This document shows positions 11,544 through 21,484 of a stretch of 64,000 nt of DNA, one piece after another. The position numbers and the translations under genes are program-made. Within the stretch, counting starts at the first letter, position 1, and the number at the start of each line of letters is the position of its first letter. The stretch spans positions 1-64,000 of the forward strand of contig JBBHKE010001438.1 of assembly GCA_037447655.1 (NCBI GenBank), written 5' to 3'. Under the pieces are notes generated by a model, which saw only the letters and a program-made list of their open reading frames with translations, was not told the origin of the DNA and ran no database searches. The DNA comes from Zygnema cylindricum. Lineage: Eukaryota > Streptophyta > Zygnematophyceae > Zygnematales > Zygnemataceae.

Positions 11544-12024
11544 TTGTCCCCTCCGGCGGCTAGAGCTTGAATGCTTTTTCCTCCTCTCTTGATCTCAATC
11601 GTGTACTCTTGCACAAGTATCATGCGGGCCAGTGTATTCCACTTCCATGAACTATCAGTCATTTCCTGTACTCGGTACACTATATTCTCATACTCGTCGG
11701 GTAACTTCAAAATAGGAGTGTTAACCTTCATTTTCATTGTACTTGTCCATCCGGCACTTTCCATCTCCATATACAAGCAAGAAAGATCATTAAAGTAGTC
11801 TAACATCTTTCCCCCTTTGTAAGTATAATTTCCCAACTTTTGCTCAGCCAACTGGAGTCCCTGAATCGTACTTGCTCTATAGATCTCTATCAAACTCACC
11901 TACAACTCCTCGGCCTGTAAACGTGAAGGTGGAGAGTTGCCAAAGCTTTTGTGAGTTGTCTCAGAATGAAGTTTTTGGCAGCCATGTTCGTGTCTTCCCA
12001 CATTTTAGTGTCAGTCTCCACGGT
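11399..12024 (-). pseudogene. Element A Gag central region
   Basis: The minus strand encodes the UBN2-type copia Gag core: LGNYTYKGGKMLDYFNDL, LKLPDEYENIVYRVQEM and related segments, closely matching element B Gag. A zinc knuckle is only partly kept (HYCKKLGHFIADC). The upstream part to 12024 is still readable as Gag but has a stop near 11900. Element B is inserted at the upstream edge, with CTTCA duplicated at 12025-12029 and 18621-18625. Confidence 0.85.
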
Positions 12025-12221
12025 CTTCATGTTGATATTTGGGTATTTTCTAGGTCTGTATTAGGATAGAAAAAGAGCTGAGGCGGTCTGTCTCTAACTC
12101 CCCTATCCAAGCCCCCACACTTGTTGTAGTCACTGAAGGCTGGATAGGGAGCTAGAGCCAAGGCTGCCTAGGCTCTTTAGAGAAGACAAGGGGTGAAATA
12201 GGTAGATTTTCCAAAAGTTAG

Positions 12222-12300
12222 TTGACGGCCCCTGAAATTGATACTGGTACCTACCGTCCGTCAAATCGCATTAGCCGTTAGCTCTAGCCGTTAAGTCTAG
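12222..12300 (-). other. Antisense tRNA-like module in LTR B
   Basis: On the minus strand TAGAGCTAACGGCTAATGC is followed by a T-arm-like hairpin. In the copy at 16490-16560 this is perfect: stem CCAGG/CCTGG with the 7 nt loop ATCAATT, enclosed by TTGACGGAC/GTCCGTCAA. The same module lies at about the same offset in LTR A, also antisense to the LTR. Confidence 0.5.
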
Positions 12301-12439
12301 GACAGATATTACGATATGTAGGGTTTGATAATTATATAAATCGTCATATGTACATTAATCCGTTTAACGGCAAATAGATACTTAGTACATAGATACAGTT
12401 TGATTTAGTACGAAGTATGATATGTGGACAGAACGGATA

Positions 12440-12515
12440 CCCCGCATTTGTTTCGATAGCGAAACAAATACCGCGCATTTGTTTCGATAGCGAAACAAAT
12501 ACTGCGCGTCGAATT
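12440..12515. repeat. LTR minisatellite with hairpin unit
   Basis: Two copies of a unit of about 30 bp, built round the perfect hairpin TTTGTTTCG-ATAG-CGAAACAAA and joined by ATACCGCGCA. Other LTR copies in the window have three (15735-15835), one (about 16300-16335, inverted) and one (about 17852-17885). Confidence 0.8.
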
Positions 12516-12862
12516 TCAGCGGCTAGGATTATAGCCGGTTTTGATCGGACGGCCACGATAGGCGCCGAATCACGGAAAAGGCTTTTTGGCGTTTTACGGT
12601 CTTTGCCATGTCAGATGACACGTGGCGTGATAACATTCGATTACGGGAATTCCGGAGATTACAGGAACTAATCCTGATTTGACACGTGTCGACATTTTGG
12701 CTAGGTCGTACAACGGCCGTACATAAAGTACACCGGCACCTGTACTTTTCTGTACGACACAATAATTTGATTGGTTCCATACTTCAGTAGATAGAGTTTT
12801 AGAGAGGGAATAGGACTTAGAAAATTTTGGGTAGGCAGCTGCCTCTCCCAGAGAGCACTGTG

Positions 12863-12868
12863 TATAAA
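12863..12868 (+). promoter_or_regulatory. TATA box in element B 5' LTR
   Basis: TATAAA lies within GTGTATAAATGG, about 833 bp into the LTR. It is conserved in the 3' LTR at 18245-18250. Confidence 0.55.
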
Positions 12869-13237
12869 TGGCTAACTTTGGGCAGCCATAACTATCAATT
12901 TACTTGACCATTTTTAGTGATTCTTTTTGCTGCGGACTCAGGGGAGTCCAGGCTACACAAAAGTGTAGTCGGTCAGAGTTTTTGTTTGCCAGGGTGGCTG
13001 CATTTATAAGGGAAAGTCAAAGTGGGTGAATGTGTCCAAATCTCATATTCTAACTTTGCATTCTGTGCTGGAACTGAGCACACAGAAAGTGTTATTTATA
13101 GGGGTGAATCTATATTGGGATTGTGACTGTCAAGGGGTCAGTCATTTGGGTTTATATTAACTTGGAGTCGGCACTATCTAGATTAGCTTCTTTTGGATCT
13201 GCATACTATGAGGGCCAATTGAGGTCTCAGAGTTTCA

Positions 13238-13252
13238 GGTTATGGGCCCACC
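13238..13252 (+). other. Element B primer-binding site (half-tRNA type)
   Basis: GGTTATGGGCCCACC follows the LTR without a gap. It is the exact complement of the anticodon arm of plant initiator tRNA-Met (GGUGGGCCCAUAACC, from known tRNA sequence). It does not match the tRNA 3' end. The complement of the CAU anticodon is the ATG that opens the Gag ORF at 13242. Confidence 0.85.
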
Positions 13253-13520
13253 ATCTAGGGTGCCTATGTTCGATGGAACAGACTTCACCTATTGGGAGTT
13301 TACAAAGTCGGGATTGCTTTTTGAGAAACACTTATGGGGAATTGTTTCGGGACAAGTGAGATGTCCGCCACCTGGCTTTGGAGGAGCTTACTATGGAGAT
13401 TCATGTGAGGCTGCCCAGAATATCAACCAGAGCTCAGATGTAACGGAAGGTGAAGGGAAAAATCTTTCCTTGGATAGGGAAATAGGGGAGAAGGAAAAAG
13501 GGACACCTATGGTGAGGTGA
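13242..13520 (+). pseudogene. Element B Gag N-terminal part
   Basis: The ORF starts at the ATG inside the primer site (MGPPSRVPMFDGTDFTYWEF) and runs 92 codons. It matches the start of element A Gag (GPPSRVPIFNSSGFIYWE). It ends at a stop at 13518, and the rest of Gag resumes in another frame at about 13628. Confidence 0.8.
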
Positions 13521-13627
13521 GCTAGGCTCTCAGCTATGGTACCACATTTAGGGATTAAAACTGAAGAAATGACACTAAAATATGGGAATACAAAAACACT
13601 ATAGCAAAACATCTCATACTTAGATAT

Positions 13628-14662
13628 GTGTTTAAGTCGATAGCTATCACTCTTTTAAGTCTAACCAAAGCTTCAAAGATATGGGAAGCACTAATTCAGA
13701 TTTATAAGGAAGAGACTATTCAGAGGCAGCAATTAATAAAACAGGAAATAGATGCCTACGTTTATAAAGGCGGTAGCATGATAGATTTTTGCAATGATAT
13801 TGCTGCGTTATACGTTGAGCTTACTAGTGCGGGATATGTAGAATCTGAGGAGAGTAAGATTAATACACTACTTATGAAACTCCCAGATGAGTACGAAAAC
13901 ATCATTTGTCGTATGCAGGCACTTGATGGTTCCTCATGGACTTGGAGCTTTACCATTGGGATAATTCTTGTGAGGGAAAGCACTTTGGAGCTTCGTAGGG
14001 GAAGGGACAGGGTCAATGCATTTTCAGCTGGTGGTGATTGGCGGAAGCGTGATGAGAGGAACGGCGGTGACGAGCGGAAGCGTGATGAGAGGAACGGTGG
14101 TGACGAGCGGAAGCGTGATGAGAGAAAGAAAGACAAAGGTAAACCTTATCGGAACTTTGGTGGAAAGAGAGGGAGAGGAAAAGAAAGGGGAGCTTTGAAA
14201 AAGGGGGTTTGCTTCTTTTGTAGGGAACCGGGTCATTATATGGAGGAATGCCCTTGTTTGGAAAAACTTAGAAGTTGGAATGTGGATGAGGAGGAAGAAG
14301 GGGAAGAGGAGAAAGAGGATGAAGATTTTTTAGAGCTTCTCCGGATTAGTAGTATGGGGAAGAGAGAAAAGCACACAGAAATTCCACGAAAGCAACAGTG
14401 TGCTTTTGGAGGTATAAGGGAAGTAAAGAGAGAGGAGGTACTTGAGGATGTCGAGAAGTGTAGAGTGTATGACTTAGAAATGAGAAATTCAGATAAAGGA
14501 TCCATAAGTGAAAACGGGAAAGATAAAATTAATGACGATAATTTTATAGATAATAGGGAAACTGAAAACTGGTCGGAAAGGGAGACTTCAACGGATTTCG
14601 AGGAAAGGGGAGAAGTGAAACTCGAAGAGTTTTTAAAGGATAGGGGAGAAGAGAAATATTGA
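13628..14662 (+). pseudogene. Element B Gag main part with zinc knuckle
   Basis: This open stretch of 344 codons holds the UBN2-like Gag core (KLPDEYENIICRMQALDGSS), three tandem 33 bp repeats encoding a KRDERNGGDE-type charged motif near 14040-14130, and an intact CCHC zinc knuckle (CFFCREPGHYMEEC, spacing CX2CX4HX4C). A long glutamate/lysine-rich tail follows. It lacks its own ATG, since 13628 is a GTG codon, so a frameshift separates it from the N-terminal part. No protease follows. Confidence 0.85.
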
Positions 14663-15230
14663 TTAAAGGTTTAGGGGAGAAGAAATATTTATTTGGAATT
14701 ATAATAAAAAGTGATAGTGGAAAGAATTCCATGGGAGAGAGTGAGGTAAGTTCAGAAAATGGGGTAGTTATCATGGATAAAAATATGAATACGGAAGATG
14801 TAGATCTTATGAGGAACTTAGTGGGGACTAGTGTTTTTTGGGAATATTTGGAGGTGGATGGATCTGACATCACTACTTGGTGTGATGTCGCTTGTGAAGA
14901 TGTGCCTGTAAAAGGGTTAGCATGTGGGTTTATGTTGCAGATTGGAGATGGGGCTGTCTGTTTGGATTGCAAGAGGGAAATCGGGTTGTGTGTGGATGAA
15001 AAAGTGATGAAGTAGACAAAATCTTTGCTTGGAGTTATGAAAATTGGGATGCTTCATAAAAAATGTGATCAGCAAGATGAAATGTTTATTTCAGCTCATC
15101 TGATGGACCTTTTAAAATTTGAGGGTATTGTCATAAAGGTTTATGAAAGGAAAAGGAAAAGAAAAAGAAAAAGGAAAATCGAGAGGGGGTATTTTGTTTT
15201 TTTTTTGGGAGTTGAAATGATAAAAGACTA
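14663..15230 (+). pseudogene. Element B remnant of RT/RNase H
   Basis: The segment starting GLGEKKYLFGIIIKSDSGK corresponds to LGEARYILGIQMERDRGK of element A. WEYLEVDGSDITTWCDVACED corresponds to its RNase H start, and then the homology fades. Compared with A, the protease, the integrase, the RT core and the end of RNase H are missing. It ends in a purine-rich run that leads into the polypurine tract and an LTR start at 15245. Confidence 0.75.
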
Positions 15231-15244
15231 GAAAATAAAGGGAG

Positions 15245-16068
15245 TGTTGATATTTGTGTATTTTCTAGGTCTGTAATAGGATAGAAAAAGGCAGAGGCAG
15301 TCTGCCTCTAACTCCCCTCTCCAAGCCCCCACACTTCTGTTGATATTTGAGTATTTTCTAGGTCTTTATAAAGAGTAGAAGCAGTCTGCCTCTGACTCCC
15401 TTCTCCAAGCCCCCACACTTGTTGTAGTCACTGAAGGCTGGAAAGGGAGCTAGAGCCATGGCTGCCTAAGCTCTCCAGAGAGACAGGTATAGATAAATGT
15501 AGACTTACTAAAAAGAATATTGACGGACCCAGGAATTGATCCTGGTCCCTTCCGGCCGTTAAGTCACCCGTAGCCGGTAGCTCTAACCATTAAGTCTAGG
15601 AATGGTGTTACATTACGTAGGGTGTGTTAAGTATATAAATTGTTACACGTAAATGAATTCGATTAACAGCTAATAGATACTTCGTACATAGATACAGTTT
15701 AATTAGTACGAAGTACGGTATGGGGGCAAAACGAATACCGCGCATTTGTTTCGATAGCGAAACAAATACCGCGCATTTGTTTTGACAGCGAAACAAATAC
15801 CGCGCATTTGTTTCGATAGCGAAACAAATACCGCGCGTCGAATTTCAGCGGCTAGGATTATAGCCGGTTTTGATCGGACGGCCACGATAAGCGCCGCGAT
15901 CACGAAAAAGGTACTTTTTGGCGTTTTACGGTCTTTGTCACGTCAGGTGACACGTGGCGTGATAACATTGGACTACGGGAATTCCGGAGATTACAGGAAC
16001 TAATCCTGATTTGACACGTGCGACATTTTGGCCATGTCGTACAATGGCCGTACAGAAAGTACACCGGC
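15245..16068 (+). repeat. Internal partial LTR of B, left arm of palindrome
   Basis: This is a U3-only copy of LTR B, preceded by a polypurine tract. The first 93 bp are present twice in tandem (15245-15337 and from 15338). It stops at the GTAC...GTAC hairpin near 16050-16086 and does not reach the TATA box. It then continues as its own reverse complement. Confidence 0.85.
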
Positions 16069-16745
16069 ACCTGTACTTTTCTGTACGGCCATTGTACGAC
16101 ATGGCCAAAATGTCGACACGTGTCAAATCAGGATTAGTTCCTGTAATCTCCGAAATCCCCGTAATCCAATGTTATCACGCCACGTGTCATCTGACGTGGC
16201 AAAGACGGTAAAACGCCAAAAGTGCCTTTTCCGTGATCGCGGCGCCTATCGCGGCCGTCCGATCAAAACCGGCTATAATCCTAGCCGCTGAAATTCGACG
16301 CGCGGTATTTGTTTCGCTATCGAAACAAATGCGCGGTATCCGTTCTGTCCCCATACCGTACTTCGTACTAAATCAAACTGTATCTATGTACTAAGTATCT
16401 ATTCGCCGTTAAACGAATTAATCTACATGTAACAATTTATATATTTATTAAACCCTATATATCGTAATATGTGTCCTAGACTTAACGGCTAGAGCTAACG
16501 GCTAATGCGAATTGACGGACGGCAGGTACCAGGATCAATTCCTGGGTCCGTCAACTAACTTTTGGTAAGTCTACCTAATTTACTCCCTGTCTTCTCTAGA
16601 GAGCTTAGGCAGCCATGGCTCTAGCTCCCTCTCTAGCCTTAAGTGACTACAACAAGTGTGGGGGCTTGGAGAAGGGAGTCAGAGGCAGACTGCCTCTACT
16701 CTTTTTCCATATAGTAAAAACCTAGAAAATACCCAAATATCAACA
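16069..16745 (-). repeat. Internal partial LTR of B, right arm of palindrome
   Basis: Reverse-complement copy of LTR B U3, running from the central hairpin out to TGTTG at 16745. Together with 15245-16068 it makes a palindrome with arms of about 0.7 kb. The arms differ in hairpin-unit copy number (three versus one) and by scattered substitutions. Confidence 0.85.
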
Positions 16746-17320
16746 CTCCCTTTATTTTCTAGTCTACTTCCTTTCAAGTCTTACAAATAAAATAAACAAA
16801 ATACTCCCTCCCCTTTTTCCTTTTTCTTTTCTTTTTCCTTTTATATAACTTAAAAAAAATGCTCCCGTATTTAAAACAATGCATTAGATGAAATAAAAAA
16901 ATAATTGCATGACACATTTCATTTAGCATCCCACTTATCGAAAATCCGAGAAAAGATTTTATCCACCTCTTCTCTTTTCCATCCACACTAAATCCACTTT
17001 CCCTCTTGAAATTTAAACAACCAGCCCCATCCCCAATCTGCAACATATACCTGGATGATAACCCTTTTATAGGCACATCTTCACAAGGGACATCACACCA
17101 AGTAGTGATGTCAAATCCATCCACCTCCAAATATTCCCAAAAACCACTAGTCCCCACAAAGTTCCTCATAAGATCTACATCTTCCGTACTCATATTCTTA
17201 TCCATGATAACTACCCCATTTTCTGAACTTCCCTCTCTCTCTCCCATGGAATTCTTTCCACTATCACTTTCTATTTTAATCCCAATAAATATTTCTCTTC
17301 TCCACCGTTGAAGTCTACTG
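16746..17320 (-). pseudogene. Inverted copy of element B polypurine tract and pol remnant
   Basis: The minus strand repeats the 14663-15230 segment (SSENGVVIMDKNMSTEDVDL, then FWEYLEVDGFDITTWCDVP). A polypurine tract lies at 16746-16765. Homology ends near 17300-17335, where plus-strand pol tail sequence resumes and leads into the true 3' LTR. Confidence 0.75.
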
Positions 17321-17443
17321 TGTTAAATACTTAAGTTTTATGAAAGGAAAAGGAAAAAGGAAAAAGAAAAGAAAAAGGGGAGGGGGTGTTTGTTTACTTG
17401 TTTGTGGAAGTTAAAAGAAAAATAGACTAGAAAATAAGGGGAG

Positions 17444-18620
17444 TGTTGATATTTGGGTATTTTCTAGGTCTGTATTAGGATAGAAAAAGAGCTGAGGCGG
17501 TCTGCCTCTAACTCCCCTATCCAAGCCCCCACACTTGTTGTAGTCACTGAAGGCTGGATAGGGAGCTAGAGCCATGGCTGCCTAGGCTCTCTAGAGAAGA
17601 CAGGGGGAGAATTAGACTTACCAAAAGTAGGCTGCCGGACGCAGGAATTGATCCTGGTACCTGCCGTCCGTCAATCGGCATTAGCCGTTAGCTCTAGCCG
17701 TTAAGTCTAATAATGATATTACGATATAAAAGGTTTGATAAATATATAAATCTTTGTATGTAGATAAATCCGTTTAAACGGCTTATAGATACTTTGTACA
17801 TAGATACAGTTTGATTTAGTACGAAGTACGGTATGGGGACAGAACGGATACCGCGCATTTGTTTCGATAGCGAAACGAATACCGCGCGTCGAATTTCAGC
17901 GGCTAGGATTATAGCCGGTTTTGATCGGCACGGCCGCGATAGGCGCCGCGATCACGGAAATGTACTTTTGGCGTTTTACGGTCATTGCCACGTCAGATAA
18001 CACGTGGCGTAATAACATTGGATTACGGGAATTCCGGAGATTATAGGAACTAATCCTGATTTGACACGTGTCGACATTTTGGCCATGTCGTACAATGGCC
18101 GTACAGAAAGTACACCGGCACGTGTACTTTTCTGTACGATACAGTAATTTGATTGGTGCCGTACTTCAGTAGATAGAGTTTTAGAGAGGGAATAGGACTT
18201 AGAAAATTTTGGGTAGGCAGCTGCCTCTCCCAGAGAGCACTCTGTATAAATGGCAAACTTTGGCCAGCCATATCAATCAATTTACTTGACCATTTTCAGT
18301 GATTCTTTTTGCTGCTGACTCAGGGGAGTTCAGGCTACACAGGGGTGTAGTCGGTCAGAGTTTTTGTCTGCCAGGGTGGCTGTATTTCTAAGGGAAAGTC
18401 AAAGTGGGTGAATGTGTCCAAATCTCATATTCTAACTTTGCATTCTGTGGTGGAACTGAGCACACAGAAAGTGTTATTTCACAGGGGTGAATCTATATTG
18501 GGGTTCTGACTGTCAAGGGGTCAGTCACTTGGGTTTATATTAACTTGGAGTCGGCACTATCTAGATAAGCTTCTTTTGGATCTGCATACTCTGAGGGCCA
18601 ATGGAGGTCTCAGAGTTTCA
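17444..18620 (+). repeat. Element B 3' LTR
   Basis: The 1177 bp LTR starts TGTTGATATTTGGG after the polypurine tract AAAATAAGGGGAG and ends GAGTTTCA. It has one hairpin unit where the 5' LTR has two. The CTTCA duplication follows at 18621-18625. Confidence 0.9.
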
Positions 18621-18625
18621 CTTCA

Positions 18626-18943
18626 CGGTCGCTGCTCCGGGTGTCGTGGGAATATGAGCAATAGGAGTACGAGGTATCTCATTTTTTTCCCTTTTTCGGA
18701 CACACTACTCTCCCCATCATCTGCATCCTTTGCTGCAGCAGATGTTGCTACAGAAAACCTTATTCCACCAAATCCCGGAGGTGTTTCCTGAGGTGGACGT
18801 TTCACCTATCCACTAACAATACCTTAGTATCGTTTTTCACACAAAGCCCCTGTCATCATGGCTTCCCAATAGATAAACCCTGAACTATTAAAGATGGGTA
18901 CCCTAGAGGGTGGGCCTATAACCTGCAATTCTGTGTCCTCCAT
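18626..18943 (-). pseudogene. Element A Gag N-terminal part
   Basis: Reading on the minus strand from an ATG at 18943, which lies inside the 5' LTR, the frame gives MEDTELQVIGPPSRVPIFN and continues to the element B insertion. Two in-frame stops (TAA, TAG) occur after CEKRY and SG. The primer site is within this coding stretch, so coding and priming sequences overlap as in B. Confidence 0.8.
18909..18923 (-). other. Element A primer-binding site (half-tRNA type)
   Basis: On the minus strand GGTTATAGGCCCACC directly follows the 5' LTR end TTGCA. It differs at one base from the anticodon-arm complement found in element B. Confidence 0.8.
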
Positions 18944-19926
18944 TGGACTACAAAATTCGAAAGCCTCTAGATAGTTGTTAACTAACCCAATATCAATGGC
19001 AACCACTGCTGCCCAAGCAAAAAAGAACAATCTGACTGTTCCTTTGTGCAGCCTTGACTCCCTTGAGTCCGTAGAAAAAAGAATTTTTGAAAACGCCTAA
19101 CTAGGCGATTAGTTATAAGGTGGCAAAGTTGCCAATTTATATAAACACTTAAAGAGAGAGAGGACCATCACCTGATTTTTCCTAAGTCCCAGTTCCCTCT
19201 CACAACCCCTATCTACTGACTGTACAAACCAACCACAACACAGAACAGTACCTGAAAGTACTACTGCCGATGTACTTTGTGTACGGCCTCTGTACGACAA
19301 AGCCATTAAGCAGACGCGTGTCCACTTTTCAGTCGTCCGTACGTTCCTCGGAATTCTCGCGACCGAATGTTATCTCTCCACGTGGCGCCAGATCATGCAA
19401 CGTCACAAAATGCCTAAATGACCATTCCACGATCTCGGCGATGATGTGTGCCGTCAGATAGAATTTAGTATCTCATCTCAACCGTTAAAATAAAAGTCTT
19501 ACTAATATGTTTCGTGCGGAATCCTATCCGCACAATATTTAACTTGTTCCATGTATCTATGTTTACATTTCCGTTAATCGGAATTACTACCACAACATTG
19601 TTTAAATATATGTCAAACCCTATATACCTTAGCGAACTACTGCGACATACCGGTTAGAGCGAACGGCTACGCCATGCTCTACCGGTCAGAGGTTCCAGTC
19701 CTGCCAGACTCAACCTTTTAGTTGAGAGTGACTTAGGTCACTCTTCAGTCCTGCGTTGGTGGAGCTGAGGTAGTCATGGCTCCACTATTTTCTCTCTCTC
19801 CTTTAGTGACTACATCAAGTATGGGGGATGGAGAGAGAAGGTGGAGGCAGACTGCCTGCGCTTGTCATTCCTTTGTATCTATTTAGACCTGGAAAATACT
19901 ATTAAAACTTTTAGTTAATTTGAACA
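18924..19926 (-). repeat. Element A 5' LTR
   Basis: The 1003 bp LTR begins TGTTC at 19926 and ends TTGCA at 18924, with AGGGT duplicated at 19927-19931. It aligns over its whole length with 7001-8005 but with many changes. The antisense tRNA-like module is at about 19632-19713. Confidence 0.9.
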
Positions 19927-20736
19927 AGGGTTTGTGACATTTTGACGTCACACGTACTTATGATTGCGTCGACGTCACAAACTCCAAAAACTTACGCCAT
20001 GGTTTCCTGATTTTAATTTTTTTTCTGTTCTCACTCTACTTGCCACCAAAATAAGCTAAAAGACAGCCAAAAGAAATATTTTATTTAGATCTTTCATTTG
20101 ATACCTTTCTTGCCTTCTTTCATTGCAAGAATTGTAAGATAGGCGAGTTAGTGGGAGAGGGAGAGAAAGAGAGAGGCTATTTACGGGTCTTTGTTTTTAC
20201 GAAATGGTGTCCGTTGGTCCAAACCCCCTCCACGACCCTAGTACAGAAAAAGACGCACGGGAAAAAGTCACGCACAGGCTGAAAACGTGCGGTGGGTTTT
20301 TTTTTGGTACTCCGCGCTCAAAAAATGTAAAAAACTTTCGGCACGTGTGACAGCATCTGCCTATTCGTTAACCTCGTTTTATTTTATTTTAAATAACCTC
20401 GCGAGGTGATTTTATATAAAGTTTGAAGATGAACTGGAACGACGTGAAATTAGGTCGAAATGCGCTAGACGACAAATTGTTTTGCACTAGACTACAAATT
20501 GCTGTACATTTAAAGTTTTAAGGTAACGCAACTTGTACGGTGTCAATTTCATTTTTTTTGTACGGCTGCGAATTCTTTCGTTTTTTTCTAAGTTATGGAG
20601 GAAAACGACAAAAAAACTGTAACTTTAGCACATGCGAACGTACCCTTACAAAGAATCTTGCCAATATTTTGCTACAGTTTGGAAGTTAGCAATGACCGTT
20701 GGATATTTTTTCACGAAGCATTCGCTTCGAAAGTTT

Positions 20737-20780
20737 CTGTAATTGGTGATGTACCTCGCGAGGTACATCACCAATTACAG
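20737..20780. repeat. Perfect 44 bp palindrome
   Basis: CTGTAATTGGTGATGTACCT followed by CG is joined without a spacer to its exact reverse complement. It could form a 22 bp cruciform arm. It lies just outside the Tourist-like element and matches no other copy seen here. Confidence 0.95.
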
Positions 20781-20789
20781 GAAAAATTG

Positions 20790-21354
20790 AGCCGCGACAC
20801 GTTGGAAAATGAGCATACGTGTCAAGATGGGAACCAACGAAAATCATAAAATTTCGCACTCGATACACGCATTCAAAAATACAACAGAAAATACAAACGA
20901 AGTGTCGTAATTCTATTAGCGCCCATTCGTCACACTAATCAGGCAACGCTCATTCGTCGCACGAAAAAACAGGAGCCCTAAAAAAATGAGGTGGTATCTG
21001 ACTAGGCGCCTGCAAAGAGTACAAAAGTTGTGTTGAACGATGACCTGGTACGCACGTACATGGTAGTATCAAATATATACCTACGTGACACCACTCTTTT
21101 GCTAACACGTGGATTATTGTAACAAGATCTCCTACCTCTCAAAAAATCCCATTACTATAAACAATTCCAACCACACATTCCACACATTGGAAAATACACA
21201 TCCACATTGGAAAACACTCACATAAGGATAACTTTAAATTAGAAGAAGCTTCTGTCCACATAACATTAGCTTGGTCTCTTGCCCTTCGTAAAACACTCAA
21301 AATATTGAAGTACGACGATTAAGGAATTACAAGTTTACAACACAAATTCTGGAA
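20790..21354. other. Repeat-derived non-coding stretch
   Basis: Two CATTCGTCRCAC motifs near 20925-20955 resemble the 63.15 kb minisatellite. The part 21125-21300 (CCTACCTCTC, then ATCCCATTACTA and CTTGGTCTCTTGCCC) is repeated at 38090-38275. Confidence 0.45.
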
Positions 21355-21484
21355 GTACACAATGTATCGCTATTAGTGTTAACGTAAAAAACAATTAGTG
21401 TTATTCATTTTGTTTAAGGTTGTAGGGTCAAAATTTGGTAGCGCCGAATTTGCGTTAGTAACGCTAATAGCGATTCATGGTGTA
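21355..21484. mobile_element. MITE array unit 1 (short)
   Basis: A roughly 130 bp unit starts with TATCGCTATTAGTGTTAACG and ends AACGCTAATAGCGATTCATG-GTGTA. It abuts the next unit with no spacer. Confidence 0.6.

Larger units (their letters stand above)
12030..13237 (+). repeat. Element B 5' LTR
   Basis: The 1208 bp LTR contains, in order, a GGCGGTCTGCC inverted repeat, an antisense tRNA-like module (12222-12300), a minisatellite whose unit holds the hairpin TTTGTTTCGATAGCGAAACA (two copies here), a GTAC...GTAC hairpin near 12730-12750, and a TATA box at 12863. It ends with CA directly before the primer-binding site. Confidence 0.9.
12030..18620 (+). mobile_element. Copia-derived element B, gag-bearing with most of pol lost
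   Basis: Element B has LTRs at 12030-13237 and 17444-18620, beginning TGTTGATATT and ending GAGTTTCA. It is flanked by a perfect CTTCA duplication and sits in the gag of element A. The interior has the primer site, a broken gag, a short remnant of RT/RNase H, a polypurine tract, and a palindromic inverted duplication of the 3' region (15245-17340). Protease, integrase and most of RT are absent, so movement would need enzymes from a relative. Its LTRs are more alike than those of A, in keeping with a later insertion. Confidence 0.9.
7001..19926 (-). mobile_element. Copia LTR retrotransposon A (minus strand), split by element B
   Basis: Element A has two LTRs (7001-8005 and 18924-19926) beginning TGTT and ending TTGCA. 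It is bounded by a perfect 5 bp duplication AGGGT at 6996-7000 and 19927-19931. On the minus strand the order is 5' LTR, primer site, gag, protease, integrase, reverse transcriptase, RNase H, polypurine tract and 3' LTR, which is the Ty1/copia order. Element B interrupts gag at 12030-18620. The LTR copies differ by many substitutions and indels and the polyprotein is broken in several places, so the insertion is old and inactive. Confidence 0.92.
6754..20645. mobile_element. Tourist/Harbinger-like element split by nested copia elements
   Basis: The left end GGGTACTTTTGCATGT and the right end, whose reverse complement is GGGTACGTTCGCATGTG, form terminal inverted repeats. They are flanked on both sides by TTA (6751-6753 and 20646-20648). 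A TWA target duplication with GGG-starting TIRs fits PIF/Harbinger (Tourist) elements. Without its insertions it is about 960 bp (6754-7000 joined to 19932-20645) and non-coding. A related copy lies at 60557-61359 in the opposite orientation and carries the uninterrupted insertion site of element A. Confidence 0.7.
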
